Source: Rhodanobacteraceae bacterium
GTDB taxonomy: Bacteria > Pseudomonadota > Gammaproteobacteria > Xanthomonadales > Rhodanobacteraceae
Direction: 5' to 3'
Assembly (NCBI GenBank): GCA_004299555.1
Contig: SCQU01000003.1
Coordinates: 62,001-126,000 of the forward strand
DNA length: 64,000 nucleotides
The position numbers were made by a program, and so were the translations under genes. How positions within the stretch are numbered: the first letter of the stretch is position 1; each line of letters opens with the position of its first letter. Of the stretch, positions 53,561-62,068 are shown in pieces. Under the pieces are notes generated by a model, which worked only from the letters and a program-made list of their open reading frames with translations, was not told where the DNA came from and made no database searches.

Positions 53561-54568
53561 TCAGCTCGTGCGGTTGACCGCATAGTCGGCGAGTCCCGCG
53601 AGTGCGTCGCGGTATCTTGATTCCGGCAATCCCGCGAGCGCCGCGTGCGCGGCCTCGGCGTGGGTCTGCGCGCAGGCGCGCGTGCGTTCGAGCGCGCCGG
53701 AGTCGCGGATCGCGGCGATGATCACGTCCAGGGCGGCCAACCGCTTGCTGGTGATGGCGTTGCGCAGGAGTTCGGCCTGCATCGGCGTCGAACGCTCGAT
53801 GGCAAAGATGAGGGGCAGCGTGGGTTTGCCTTCGGCCAGGTCATCGCCAATGTTCTTGCCGAGGGTGTCGGCGTCGGAAATGTAGTCCAGCAAGTCGTCC
53901 GCGATCTGGAACGCCGAGCCAAGCTCCATCCCGTAACGGCGCAGCGCCAGGCACTGTTCCTGCGGCAGGCCGGCCAGCACGCCGCCCAATTGCGTCGCCG
54001 CCGCAAACAGCACCGCGGTCTTGCGTTCGATCACCCGCATGTAGGCCGCTTCGGTGGTTTCGGCCTTGCCGATGTTGAGCAGCTGCAGCACCTCGCCTTC
54101 GGCGATCGAATTGGTGGTGTCGGCGAGGATCCGCATGACTTCCATGTGTTCGAGCTCGACCATCATCTGGAACGCGCGCGAATACATGAAGTCGCCGACC
54201 AATACGCTGGCGGCGTTGCCCCACGCGGCGTTGGCGGTCTTGCGGCCGCGCCGGAGGTCGGACTCGTCTACAACGTCATCATGCAGCAGGGTGGCCGTGT
54301 GGATGAATTCAATGACCGCCGCCAGTTCGATGTGCGCCTTGCCGGTATAGCCGGCCGCGTGCGCGGCCAGTACATGCAGGGCCGGGCGCAGGCGCTTGCC
54401 CCCGCCGCCCACGATGTGCTCGGCGATCGCGTTGATCAGCACGACGTCAGAGTGCAGCCGCTGGCGGATCAGCCGGTCCACCCGCAGCATGTCGGCTGCG
54501 GCCAGGTTGCGGGCCACGCGATAGGGGTTGGCGGACTCGGCCGGGTGGGCGGGGCGCAGGAAAGTCAT
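53561..54568 (-). CDS. ispB: Octaprenyl diphosphate synthase
   Basis: The 335-residue trans-prenyltransferase makes the ubiquinone side chain. Both aspartate-rich motifs are present: LLHDDVVDESDLRRGRKTAN near residue 97 and FQIADDLLDYISDADT near 225. GGGGKRLRPALHVL precedes the first. It serves the same pathway as the two hydroxylases upstream. It is divergent from ssb, with a 150-base shared control region. Confidence 0.93.
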   Translation of the reverse strand: MTFLRPAHPAESANPYRVARNLAAADMLRVDRLIRQRLHSDVVLINAIAEHIVGGGGKRLRPALHVLAAHAAGYTGKAHIELAAVIEFIHTATLLHDDVVDESDLRRGRKTANAAWGNAASVLVGDFMYSRAFQMMVELEHMEVMRILADTTNSIAEGEVLQLLNIGKAETTEAAYMRVIERKTAVLFAAATQLGGVLAGLPQEQCLALRRYGMELGSAFQIADDLLDYISDADTLGKNIGDDLAEGKPTLPLIFAIERSTPMQAELLRNAITSKRLAALDVIIAAIRDSGALERTRACAQTHAEAAHAALAGLPESRYRDALAGLADYAVNRTS

Positions 54569-54718
54569 GGCAGTCGGGCGTGCGGCAAGCCGCTGATTGT
54601 ACTGCGTTGCAGCAAATTGCCGGCTTCGGCCTACGCCGCGGCAAGGCTTGCACCGGCAGACGCCGCGCTATGCTGCTAGCATCCTCGGGTTCGACGACAC
54701 CATTCGAGGGTTTGCACC

Positions 54719-55216
54719 ATGGCACGAGGCGTCAACAAGGTCATCCTGATCGGCAACCTGGGCGCCGATCCCGATACGCGCTACAGCGCGTCCGGCTCGG
54801 CGATCTGCACGGTCAGCCTGGCCACGTCGGAAAGCTGGAAGGACAAGCAAACCGGCGAGATGCAGGATCGTACCGAATGGCACCGGGTCAAGTTTTTCGG
54901 CAAGCTGGCCGAAATCGCCGGCCAGTACCTGAAGAAAGGCCGGCAGGTGTACATCGAAGGTTCGATCCGTTCCAGCAAGTACACCGACAAGGAAGGCATC
55001 GAGCGCTGGAGCACCGACATCATCGCCAACAACATGCAGATGCTGGGTGGGCCGGGTGACGGCGAACCGCGCGGTGAAGGGGGCGGTTATCGTCAGCGCT
55101 CCGCGCCGAGCCATGCTGGCGGCGCGCCGGCAGGCGGCGGATCGCGTCCGGCTGCCGCGGCACCCCAACCGCCGGCTGACAACGGCGGTTTTGAAGACGA
55201 CGATATTCCGTTCTGA
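54719..55216 (+). CDS. ssb: Single-stranded DNA-binding protein
   Basis: The 165-residue protein has the OB fold of Ssb ([56 protein letters not shown]), a Gly/Ala/Pro linker and the acidic protein-recruiting tip FEDDDIPF. It forms tetramers on single-stranded DNA. A GAGGG site precedes the ATG and a strong terminator follows. Confidence 0.97.
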   Translation: MARGVNKVILIGNLGADPDTRYSASGSAICTVSLATSESWKDKQTGEMQDRTEWHRVKFFGKLAEIAGQYLKKGRQVYIEGSIRSSKYTDKEGIERWSTDIIANNMQMLGGPGDGEPRGEGGGYRQRSAPSHAGGAPAGGGSRPAAAAPQPPADNGGFEDDDIPF

Positions 55217-55247
55217 GATACACAAGATACAAAGTGTAGGTAGAAAC

Positions 55248-55288
55248 AGGAGGAAGCTGGCACCACTGCTAGCTTCCTCCTTTCTTTT
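55248..55288 (+). terminator. Intrinsic terminator after ssb
   Basis: A 15-bp stem (AGGAGGAAGCTGGCA against TGCTAGCTTCCTCCT, one G-T wobble) with loop CCAC is followed by TTTCTTTT at 55281-55288. The hairpin starts 32 bases after the ssb stop. It is one of the clearest terminators in the window. Confidence 0.95.
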
Positions 55289-55421
55289 GCTCCAGAATGG
55301 TTTTGTCCGGGGCCCGAATCGATCCTGGCTTTGCGGCCGTAAGCCGGCGCCGGCTGCCCGCCTGCGCGGGAAGGGCGATCACATTCAGGATTGGGCGTGG
55401 CTTCCGCACACGGCGGGCCGC

Positions 55422-56819
55422 TCAGTCGATCCCGAGCTTCTTGAGCTTGTAGCGCAACGCGCGGAAGGTGATGCCGAGTTTCCTGGCCGCGGCGGTCTTG
55501 TTGAAGCGGGTTTCCTTCAACGCTTGGGTGATGGCTTCGCGCTCAATATTGGACATGTAGCTGTCAAGGCCACCGGCATCGTCTTCGCCCGCTGCAGCGG
55601 CCAGTTCGGCGGCATCGTCATCGTCGTCCTCATCGCGGTCCTGGTCCGCGATCGCGGCATCGTGGCCGTTGGGTTCGAGCATCAGGTCGGGCGGTTCGAT
55701 GACGCCGCCCTCGCACAGCGCAATCGCGCGTTCCAGCACGTTTTCGAGTTCACGCACGTTGCCCGGAAAGTCGTACTCGGTCAGCGCCTTCAGGGCGGCG
55801 GGCTGCAAGGTTGGTGCGGGGGTGCCGGCCTGCTCGGCCAGCCGCTTCAGGATATGCCTTGCCAGCACCACGATGTCTCCGGCGCGCTCGCGCAGCGGCG
55901 GCACGCGCAGTTCGATCACGTTGATGCGGTAGTACAGATCCTGGCGAAACTTGCCCGCCTGCGTGAGGTGGGCGAGATCCTTGTGGGTGGCCGACAGGAT
56001 GCGCACGTCCACCGGTACCTCACCGCGCCCGCCGATCGGGCGCACCGCCTTTTCCTGGATCACCCGCAGCAGCTTCACCTGCATGTGCAGCGGCAACTCG
56101 GCAACCTCGTCCAGGAACAGGGTGCCGCCATTGGCGGTCTGGAACAGGCCTTCCTTGTCGGCGTGCGCACCGGTGAAGGAGCCTTTTTTGTGGCCGAAGA
56201 ACTCGCTTTCCATGAGCTCGGACGGGATCGCGCCACAGTTGACCGGGACAAAGGCCGCGGTCGCCCGCGGGCCGAGCTCGTGGATCGAGCGTGCGACCAG
56301 TTCCTTGCCTACCCCGGATTCGCCGCTGATGTAAATGGGCGCCTGGCTGCGCGCCAGCTTCGCGATGCGCGCGCGCAGATCCTGCATGACCTGCGACTCG
56401 CCGATCAGGCGGCCGGCCGCCGCCTGCGCGCCAGTGTCGGCTTCGGTCGCCTGGCCGGCCCGCAGCGCGCTTTGCACCAGCCGCCGCAGCATGTGGATGT
56501 CGACCGGTTTGCTGACGAAGTCGAAGGCGCCGGCCTTGAGCGCGTCGACCGCGGCTTCGACGTTGCCGTAGGCCGTGACCATCGCCACCGGGGTGTCCGG
56601 ATATGCGTGGGAAATCAGCTCGATCAGTTCCTGCCCCGTACCATCCGGCAGGCGCATGTCGGTGAAGCACAGGTCGTAGTGCACCTCACCCAGCATCCGC
56701 TTGGCGTCCCCGACGCTCGCGGCGGTGTCAACGTCGAGATCCATGCGCCCGAGCGTGATGCTGAGCAACTCGCGAATGTCGCGCTCGTCATCGACCACCA
56801 GTACCGTTTGTTTGGCCAT
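55422..56819 (-). CDS. pilR: NtrC-family response regulator PilR
   Basis: The 465-residue regulator has a receiver domain (VLVVDDERDIRE, Asp54 region FTDMRLPDGTG, FVSKPVDIHML), a sigma-54 AAA+ domain (GESGVGKELVARSIHE Walker A, GAFTGA-type loop reading GSFTGAHADKEG, GGTLFLDEVAELP Walker B, YDFPGNVRELENVLER) and a C-terminal Fis-type helix (TAAARKLGITFRALRYKLKKL). PilR activates pilin transcription with sigma-54. The gap to pilS downstream on the plus strand is small, and pilS lies upstream in the same direction. Confidence 0.94.
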   Translation of the reverse strand: MAKQTVLVVDDERDIRELLSITLGRMDLDVDTAASVGDAKRMLGEVHYDLCFTDMRLPDGTGQELIELISHAYPDTPVAMVTAYGNVEAAVDALKAGAFDFVSKPVDIHMLRRLVQSALRAGQATEADTGAQAAAGRLIGESQVMQDLRARIAKLARSQAPIYISGESGVGKELVARSIHELGPRATAAFVPVNCGAIPSELMESEFFGHKKGSFTGAHADKEGLFQTANGGTLFLDEVAELPLHMQVKLLRVIQEKAVRPIGGRGEVPVDVRILSATHKDLAHLTQAGKFRQDLYYRINVIELRVPPLRERAGDIVVLARHILKRLAEQAGTPAPTLQPAALKALTEYDFPGNVRELENVLERAIALCEGGVIEPPDLMLEPNGHDAAIADQDRDEDDDDDAAELAAAAGEDDAGGLDSYMSNIEREAITQALKETRFNKTAAARKLGITFRALRYKLKKLGID

Positions 56820-56892
56820 GCGTTCCCGCCCTGCGATGGACCCCCGCTTGCACGAGGTTAACGCGGCGGCCGCGGCATTGTCACGCTTCGGG

Positions 56893-58503
56893 TCAACCTT
56901 CGGTGCCGCTGGGCGCGCGGGCTGGTGCGGTCAGGGTGATGCGAAAGCAGCTGCCGCCGCCGGCGACTGGCACATATTCGAGGCTGGCCTGGTTGGCCTC
57001 GCACATTTGCTTGGCGAGGTACAGGCCAAGCCCGGTCCCATACTCGTGGGTCGTAAAGAACGGCTCGAAGATCTGGGCCGCGACCTTGGGCGGAATGCCG
57101 GGGCCGCGGTCGGTGACTTCCAGCAGCGGCGGGCCGTGGTCGGTGGCAAGGCGCGCGACCACCATGACGCGTGCCGGTTCGTTGGGCATGCGCCCGTAGT
57201 GCAGCGCGTTTTGCACCAGGTTCCACACCACCTGCTGCAGGTGTTGCGGGTCGGCCAGGGCTTCGACCGGGCGCGGGTACAGCAACGCGCGCAGGCTGTC
57301 CTTGCCAAGGTCGTTGGACTCCTTGTATTCGTCGATGAACCGAGTGGTCCAATGGTTGAGGTCCAGTGATTCGGGCCGTGAGCGCTCGCGGCGCGACAGC
57401 TGCAGGATGTTTTCGATGATCTCGTTGACGCGCCCGCAGTGGTTGTTGATGATTTCGACCATGCGCTGGTCGGCAGCATTGAGACCTTCCGATTCGGCCA
57501 GCAGCTGGGCCGAATAGCGGATCGCCGCCAGCGGGTTCCGGATTTCGTGCGCGATCGAAGCCGACAGGCGCCCGAGCGTCGTCAACGTCAGTTGCTCGGC
57601 GCGCTGGGACACCAGCGAGGTGTCATCGAGAAAAATAAGCACATGCGAGTCGTCGTGCGCCGACAGCCGCGTGAAGCGCGGTACGACCTCGGGGACACCC
57701 TCGGCCAGCGCCACCGCGCTGGTATCCAGCTCGTGGCTGGTGCGCCAGTGGTACAGGCGGCGCGACAGTTCCGGTGCGACGGTGCCAAGATCGCGCTGGT
57801 CGATGCCCGGGTTGCCGAGCAGCAGCCAGGCCGACTCGTTGATCTGGTGAATGTGGTTGGCGTCGTCGACCAGCAGTACGCCGGTGCGCATGCGGCGAAT
57901 GATCAGGTCGTTGACCTGCGCGAGGTTGGCGAGGTCGGTGCCGCGCTGCTCGGCCAGGGCCTCGCTGGCGCGCATCTGGCTGCCCAGCGTGTAGCACAGG
58001 GCGGCGGTCGCGAAATAAGCGACGCCGAACAGGCCGGCTTCCAGCAGCATGGGGCTGGTGTCGCCGGTTTGCAGCGTGAACAGCGCCTGCGCGATCATCA
58101 TGAGGGTCGCCAGCGCGGTGACGAACCCGGCGACGCGGGGTGTCAGCAGCAGTGCCGCGGCGCCGACGTTGATGACGAGCATCGCGGCGATGCCGGTGTG
58201 GGCCGCAGGGATCGCGACGGCGGCCAGAAACGCCGCGACCACATCGATGCTCAAGGCAATGCTGATGCTGCGGGTACGCGGATGCCGGTCGCGCAGGCTG
58301 CGCACCAGCACGATCAGTGCAAACAGCAGATAGGCCAGCGCGCTCGCGCGCGCAACCCACGGTTCCCGCAAGGGCATCCACTCAAACGCGAGGCTGCTGA
58401 GTGCCAGGGTGCTGTACGCCAGCGCCTGGAACACCCGGTAGATATTGAGTACCCGCAGCTCACGCCGGATGTGATCTGGACTGTCGGCCGTCGCTGCGCT
58501 CAC
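56893..58503 (-). CDS. pilS: Sensor histidine kinase PilS
   Basis: The kinase has six hydrophobic helices in its first 190 residues (for example ALAYLLFALIVLVRSL), a PAS-like region (NHIHQINESAWLLLGNPGID), an H box LGRLSASIAHEIRNPLAAIRY, an N box VWNLVQNALHYG and G boxes EVTDRGPGIPP and GTGLGLYLAKQM. Six membrane helices before the PAS domain is the PilS layout. Start at GTG 58503 gives 536 residues, near Xanthomonas PilS; a GTG at 58560 would add 19. With PilR it controls the major pilin gene, which is not in the window. Confidence 0.92.
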   Translation of the reverse strand: MSAATADSPDHIRRELRVLNIYRVFQALAYSTLALSSLAFEWMPLREPWVARASALAYLLFALIVLVRSLRDRHPRTRSISIALSIDVVAAFLAAVAIPAAHTGIAAMLVINVGAAALLLTPRVAGFVTALATLMMIAQALFTLQTGDTSPMLLEAGLFGVAYFATAALCYTLGSQMRASEALAEQRGTDLANLAQVNDLIIRRMRTGVLLVDDANHIHQINESAWLLLGNPGIDQRDLGTVAPELSRRLYHWRTSHELDTSAVALAEGVPEVVPRFTRLSAHDDSHVLIFLDDTSLVSQRAEQLTLTTLGRLSASIAHEIRNPLAAIRYSAQLLAESEGLNAADQRMVEIINNHCGRVNEIIENILQLSRRERSRPESLDLNHWTTRFIDEYKESNDLGKDSLRALLYPRPVEALADPQHLQQVVWNLVQNALHYGRMPNEPARVMVVARLATDHGPPLLEVTDRGPGIPPKVAAQIFEPFFTTHEYGTGLGLYLAKQMCEANQASLEYVPVAGGGSCFRITLTAPARAPSGTEG

Positions 58504-58640
58504 ATCGGATCCGGTTGCGGTTGCCACCCGACGATCATGCGGGGCGATGCCCGCGTACACAAGCCCCGCCCCGGATCGACCCGGCCCAAGGGTGCGTTGC
58601 GCGCACCGGTACGCGCCCGTAAACTAACCGGCCCGCTCGT

Positions 58641-58713
<73 letters not shown>

Positions 58714-58732
58714 TATCAATCAATAACTTACG

Positions 58733-58765
58733 AAAGGCCGATTTCGCTGAAATCGGCCTTTTTCG
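58733..58765 (+). terminator. Terminator after tRNA-Thr
   Basis: AAAGGCCGATTTC-GCT-GAAATCGGCCTTT is a perfect 13-bp stem with a T run at 58759-58763, 20 bases past the tRNA. It should end the tRNA transcript at the boundary with the island. Confidence 0.92.
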
Positions 58766-58887
58766 TCGATGCGTGTACCCAATCGTGTACCCAATACACG
58801 AAAGGGGTCCCAAAGTACACGGGAACGCTGCAGGATCGATGTACCCAGTCGTGTACCCAATGACTGGCTGCGAGTCGGGCACGCAAA

Positions 58888-58922
58888 CCACGGCCCTCCG
58901 GTTACCAGCCGGAGGGCCGTGG
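58888..58922. repeat. Perfect 14-bp GC-rich hairpin
   Basis: CCACGGCCCTCCGG pairs with CCGGAGGGCCGTGG around loop TTACCAG. There is no T run on either side, so it is unlikely to be a simple terminator. It could be part of an attachment, transfer or replication site. Confidence 0.85.
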
Positions 58923-59322
58923 GTAGTACATCAGGCGAGGACAGCTCAACCTGCCACGGGTAAGGCCGTGACAGGCGCCGGTTGCGTTGTTGCGCGGTGT
59001 ACCCACGTTCTGGCGGGCGGCTGCGAGCGATCATCGATCCTTTGTGCGGGGGGGGGGGGCGTGCGTGTTATGGCCGTGATGTGAATGACACAGACGGCCA
59101 CGTTGAGATCGGTAACGGGAGCAACTCTTCGCAACACCACCTGTCGATGTTGCCGTGCCTGTCGCAGAACCCGTGAGAAGCGGATTGAGATACGTCCGTG
59201 GCCGCGCGTAGATTTGCGTCGTAGGTCGCACTCTGGTTCAAGCGGTGTGATATCATCCGCGAGTGACCTGATGGTGTGGACCTACCACCCACGCGTACTC
59301 CACCTAGTGTCACCACACATTG

Positions 59323-59356
59323 AGGACAGCATCCGCTCGCGCGGAGCTGTCCTTTT
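59323..59356 (+). terminator. Terminator or attenuator upstream of the island operon
   Basis: GGACAGC-A-TCCGC, loop TCGC, GCGGA-GCTGTCC forms a 12-bp stem with one bulged A, then TTTT, ending 40 bases before the first island gene. A possible promoter (TTGAGA near 59184, TAGATT 18 bases later) precedes it, so a short untranslated RNA of about 140 bases may end here, or the stem may attenuate the operon. Confidence 0.6.
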
Positions 59357-59396
59357 GCGTATGTGACGGCGCGCTGCGAGCAGCAGGAGCCGTCCT

Positions 59397-59750
59397 ATGT
59401 TGTGGAATCAGGGTTCGTCCGTATTTGGCGAGGCGCTCAACGCTGCGTTGGGCCTGCTCGGTGCTCCCCAGGTCCCGGTCGCTGAGGCGGCCACCAAGCT
59501 TCACTGGCCTTGCCGCACGTCGGCTGCGATTCGTAATCGAATCTCGGCCGGAACGCTTCCACTCCCGCCGCGGCGCGTGGGCGGCAGGTGGTACATCACT
59601 GCGGCAGACCTCGCGTGGCAGTTATCTGGCTCGGAGGCGGGCGGATGCATAGACGTCGAAACGCCCGCGCCTAGTGCCGCGGCGCCGCGCCGGCCAGGTC
59701 GTCCACGCAAGACTCAGCAACTCCGCGGAACCGCCCGGGGCGAGCCATGA
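59397..59750 (+). CDS. Small DNA-binding protein of the island (winged-helix/AlpA-like)
   Basis: The 117-residue protein has a central helix-turn-helix-like part (VPVAEAATKLHWP ... SAAIRNRISAGTLPLPPRRV, then RWYITAADLAWQL), resembling small plasmid and phage regulators, and a basic tail with GRPRK like an AT-hook. It occupies the place where IncQ plasmids carry a small repressor ahead of repA, so a repressor role is plausible. AGGAG sits seven bases before the ATG, and the next gene overlaps by four bases. Confidence 0.62.
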   Translation: MLWNQGSSVFGEALNAALGLLGAPQVPVAEAATKLHWPCRTSAAIRNRISAGTLPLPPRRVGGRWYITAADLAWQLSGSEAGGCIDVETPAPSAAAPRRPGRPRKTQQLRGTARGEP

Positions 59751-60079
59751 GGCGCCGCCTTCGCGTCACCCCGCTGCAACGTGATTTGTTTCGGACGGCC
59801 AAACGCCCAGAAGAAGTTCCCGCCTGGATCGTGACTGCTCCGCGACAGATCCGCGGACAGCTCTGGATTGAGTGGCTCAAAGCCATGTGGCGTGGCGAGC
59901 AGGTCGACACGCCGCACGGCCGTGCGAGGTTGCTCCGGCGGGCGCGACTGGAGGACCAAGACCGCGCTGGGGGAATGACTGCCGATCCGCATCGCGGGCG
60001 CCGCGTGCGCTTCTGCGGCCCGGAAATCCTGGACAAGGGACTGGATGCGCCCGCGTCCGATTGGGGGTGGCAGCCATGA
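59747..60079 (+). CDS. Small island protein of unknown function
   Basis: The 110-residue basic protein has no motif I recognise. It is rich in Arg and Trp, with PRQIRGQLWIEWLKAMWRGEQVD in the middle. It overlaps both neighbours by four bases (ATGA), between the regulator-like gene and the helicase, so it is likely translated as part of the replication operon. Confidence 0.6.
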   Translation: MRRRLRVTPLQRDLFRTAKRPEEVPAWIVTAPRQIRGQLWIEWLKAMWRGEQVDTPHGRARLLRRARLEDQDRAGGMTADPHRGRRVRFCGPEILDKGLDAPASDWGWQP

Positions 60080-61074
60080 GCGCTACTCCACAAAACCAAG
60101 CGGACGTGCAGGCGTCCGACCTGGCGCGAGGTCGACTGCTATTCCGCAACGCTCACGACCTTCCGCCGCTCGACTTCGTGCTCCCGGGCTTGCTGCGTGG
60201 AACGGTCGGCATGCTGGTGGGGCCGGGTGGGATTGGCAAATCCATGTTGGCCCTCGCAATCGGCGCCGCCGTGGCGGGACGTTGGCCCGTGGCCGCGGGC
60301 TCAGGTGGGGCACTGTTCGATACACCTGCGCAAGGCGCAGTAGCCATCGCCTTCGGTGAGGACCCGGCGTTGGTGATCCAGCATCGGCAGGGGGCGTTTA
60401 TCGCCGGGTTGACCGCGGAGCAGACGGCCGCACTGGACGCCGCCAGCGGGCTGGATGTCCGCTCAACCTTGGGGGTGGACATGCGCCTCGTCGATACGTC
60501 TTGCAAACCATACGCGCCCGGCCCATGGGTCGACGAGTTGCGTCAACTCTGCACCGGCCGGCGCCTCGTGATCGTGGACTGTTTGAGCCTCTTGCACGAC
60601 GCGGACGAAAACGACAACTCTGCCATGGCGGCAGTGATGCGGGCTCTGGCCCGAGTCGCGTCTGAAACCGGCTGTGCGATTTTGGTCCTACACCACGTTG
60701 GTAAGGCGGCAGGCGATGGGCGTGCTGACGCCGACCGCAGCCGCGGTGCAAGCTCGATTACGACATCGGTGCGTGTGCAGTACGACCTGCGAGGACCAAC
60801 GGACAAGGAGGCCAAGGAACTCGGTATTGGCAGTGAGAACCGCTGGCGCTGGTGCAAATTTGCGACGGTGAAGATCAACTACTCGACGCCGATCCCGCCG
60901 GTTTGGTTGCAGCGTGGGCCAGGCGGACTGCCGGTCCGCGCTGACCTGGACGCCGCAACACACATGGTGCAGCGCTTCGACAAGGACAAGCGCGCGAAGC
61001 TGAAAGCGGAGAAGGCAGGCCTGCACCGCGACGACTACTGGGCGCCGATAAGCGACCTCGGGAGGCGGCCGTGA
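60076..61074 (+). CDS. repA: IncQ RepA-type hexameric replicative helicase
   Basis: The 332-residue protein matches RepA of RSF1010/IncQ in order and spacing: PPLDFVLPGLLRGTVGMLV, Walker A GPGGIGKSMLALAIG (RSF1010 has SPGGAGKSMLAL), Walker B RRLVIVDCLSLLHDADEND, then SETGCAILVLHHVGKAA, SRGASSITTSVRVQYDLR and a C-terminal KINYSTPIPPVWLQR. In IncQ plasmids RepA unwinds DNA at oriV. It ends four bases inside the next gene. Confidence 0.9.
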   Translation: MSATPQNQADVQASDLARGRLLFRNAHDLPPLDFVLPGLLRGTVGMLVGPGGIGKSMLALAIGAAVAGRWPVAAGSGGALFDTPAQGAVAIAFGEDPALVIQHRQGAFIAGLTAEQTAALDAASGLDVRSTLGVDMRLVDTSCKPYAPGPWVDELRQLCTGRRLVIVDCLSLLHDADENDNSAMAAVMRALARVASETGCAILVLHHVGKAAGDGRADADRSRGASSITTSVRVQYDLRGPTDKEAKELGIGSENRWRWCKFATVKINYSTPIPPVWLQRGPGGLPVRADLDAATHMVQRFDKDKRAKLKAEKAGLHRDDYWAPISDLGRRP

Positions 61075-61970
61075 GCGCGCTCGCCACGCACCCGACCACG
61101 ACAGTGCTGCAGAGCCGTGTGCAGCTTTTCCAACCCGTGCTACGCCCCAAGAAGATCGAATGTGGCGCAGCGCGGTGGCAAGAGACCGCGTGGGGGCGAT
61201 GCCGGGTCGCCGGGCGGCTTGGGCAACGACATGCATGCTTGCAGAACGCGATCCTGCACACGGCGCTGGGACAGCACGAGGAAAGCGATGGCGGGATTAC
61301 GGTGCTGACCGACCCGTACAAGCTGCGTGTTGCGACGGGCGGCGGGCCACAAGCGAACTATGGCGGCGGGATCAAACGCCTGATCGAAGACATGATCTTC
61401 GCAACAATCGAAATCGTCGCCATGCCATGCGGCGGTCGCGCCGGGTTCAGCGCAGCAGGGCATTTGATCGACCATGTGGTACAAGTGCCGACGTACATGG
61501 GTCGTGAGATACCGGATCCGCTCCACCCGGGGGCTGCGCGGCGACTTTGGGCCGTGCGTCTGGGTGTCTGCTTGGCCGCGCTACTCAAGCACGATTTGAT
61601 CCTGTACTACGACCCTGAGCCGATTGCCGCTCTTGGCCACGGCATTAGCCAGGCCGTGGCTCGGCACGTGCTCTCGCATAAGCGTGAGCCGCACGGCGGT
61701 TGGAAGCTGGACCGACTCATCGAAGTCGTAGGCGGCCCCACGGGCGGGCAGGCGCTCCGCCATCGCCGACAGGAGTTGCGCGACGATGCCGCAGCGTTGC
61801 GAGCTTGTGGGGTGCTCGTGCGCGGCGACCGCGTGCACAAGTCGAGCGGGAACGTTCAGCAAATCCCCGGGGGCGTTCCGCAAATCCCCGGAATCGTTGC
61901 GCAAATCCCCGGAGCGTTCAGCAAATCCCCGGCCGCAGCAGCTTTGTCAGCCCCTTCAGGGCTGGGCTAG
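61071..61970 (+). CDS. repC: IncQ RepC-type replication initiator
   Basis: The 299-residue protein resembles RepC of IncQ plasmids: GGGIKRLIEDMIFATIEI near residue 100, then PIAALGHGISQAVARHVLSHK and a TGGQALRHRRQELRDDAAALRACGVLV block that fits the second winged helix. In IncQ, RepC binds iterons and starts replication. The GTG follows GGAGG. The last codons contain the iterons, so the protein ends in a QIPG-type repetitive tail. Confidence 0.78.
   Translation: MSALATHPTTTVLQSRVQLFQPVLRPKKIECGAARWQETAWGRCRVAGRLGQRHACLQNAILHTALGQHEESDGGITVLTDPYKLRVATGGGPQANYGGGIKRLIEDMIFATIEIVAMPCGGRAGFSAAGHLIDHVVQVPTYMGREIPDPLHPGAARRLWAVRLGVCLAALLKHDLILYYDPEPIAALGHGISQAVARHVLSHKREPHGGWKLDRLIEVVGGPTGGQALRHRRQELRDDAAALRACGVLVRGDRVHKSSGNVQQIPGGVPQIPGIVAQIPGAFSKSPAAAALSAPSGLG
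61859..61932 (+). repeat. Four iteron-like repeats (candidate oriV)
   Basis: GCAAATCCCCGG starts at 61859, 61880, 61901 and 61921, spaced 21, 21 and 20 bases, with partly conserved CGTT between. IncQ iterons are also about 20-22 bases and are bound by RepC. The last spacing of 20 shifts the reading phase, so the block is not kept for its protein sequence alone. Confidence 0.85.
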
Positions 61971-62020
61971 CCCCAGCTCTGAAGGAGTGGGGCCAGCCCA
62001 GCCAAGAGCCCGCAAAGCAA

Positions 62021-62064
62021 AGCGCACACCGCCCGCCCCCGCCGGGGCGGGGAAAAGAGAAGCT
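62021..62064 (+). repeat. GC-rich hairpin element, copy A
   Basis: Forty-four bases just before the primase start, with an 8-bp stem CCCGCCCC/GGGGCGGG and loop CGCC, and a GAAAAGAGAAG flank. An inverted, about 90% identical copy occurs at 62643-62686. The arrangement resembles the paired single-strand initiation sites used by the IncQ primase. Confidence 0.8.
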
Positions 62065-62068
62065 AAAG

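Larger units (their letters stand above)
58714..59396. other. Gene-free left end of the tRNA-Thr island
   Basis: This 683-base stretch has no convincing gene. It holds the tRNA terminator, five direct copies of TGTACCCA (58774, 58786, 58840, 58852 and 58998, in two pairs 12 bases apart plus one), a perfect 14-bp hairpin at 58888-58922, a run of twelve G at 59048-59059, and a second terminator at 59323-59356. The direct repeats look like arm-type integrase sites beside an attachment site. No integrase gene is present in the visible part of the island. Confidence 0.65.

Noticed and set aside
54648-54674. Promoter for ssb (TTGCAC and TATGCT)
   Set aside because: The spacer is only 15 bases and the -10 box is poor, so I did not list it.
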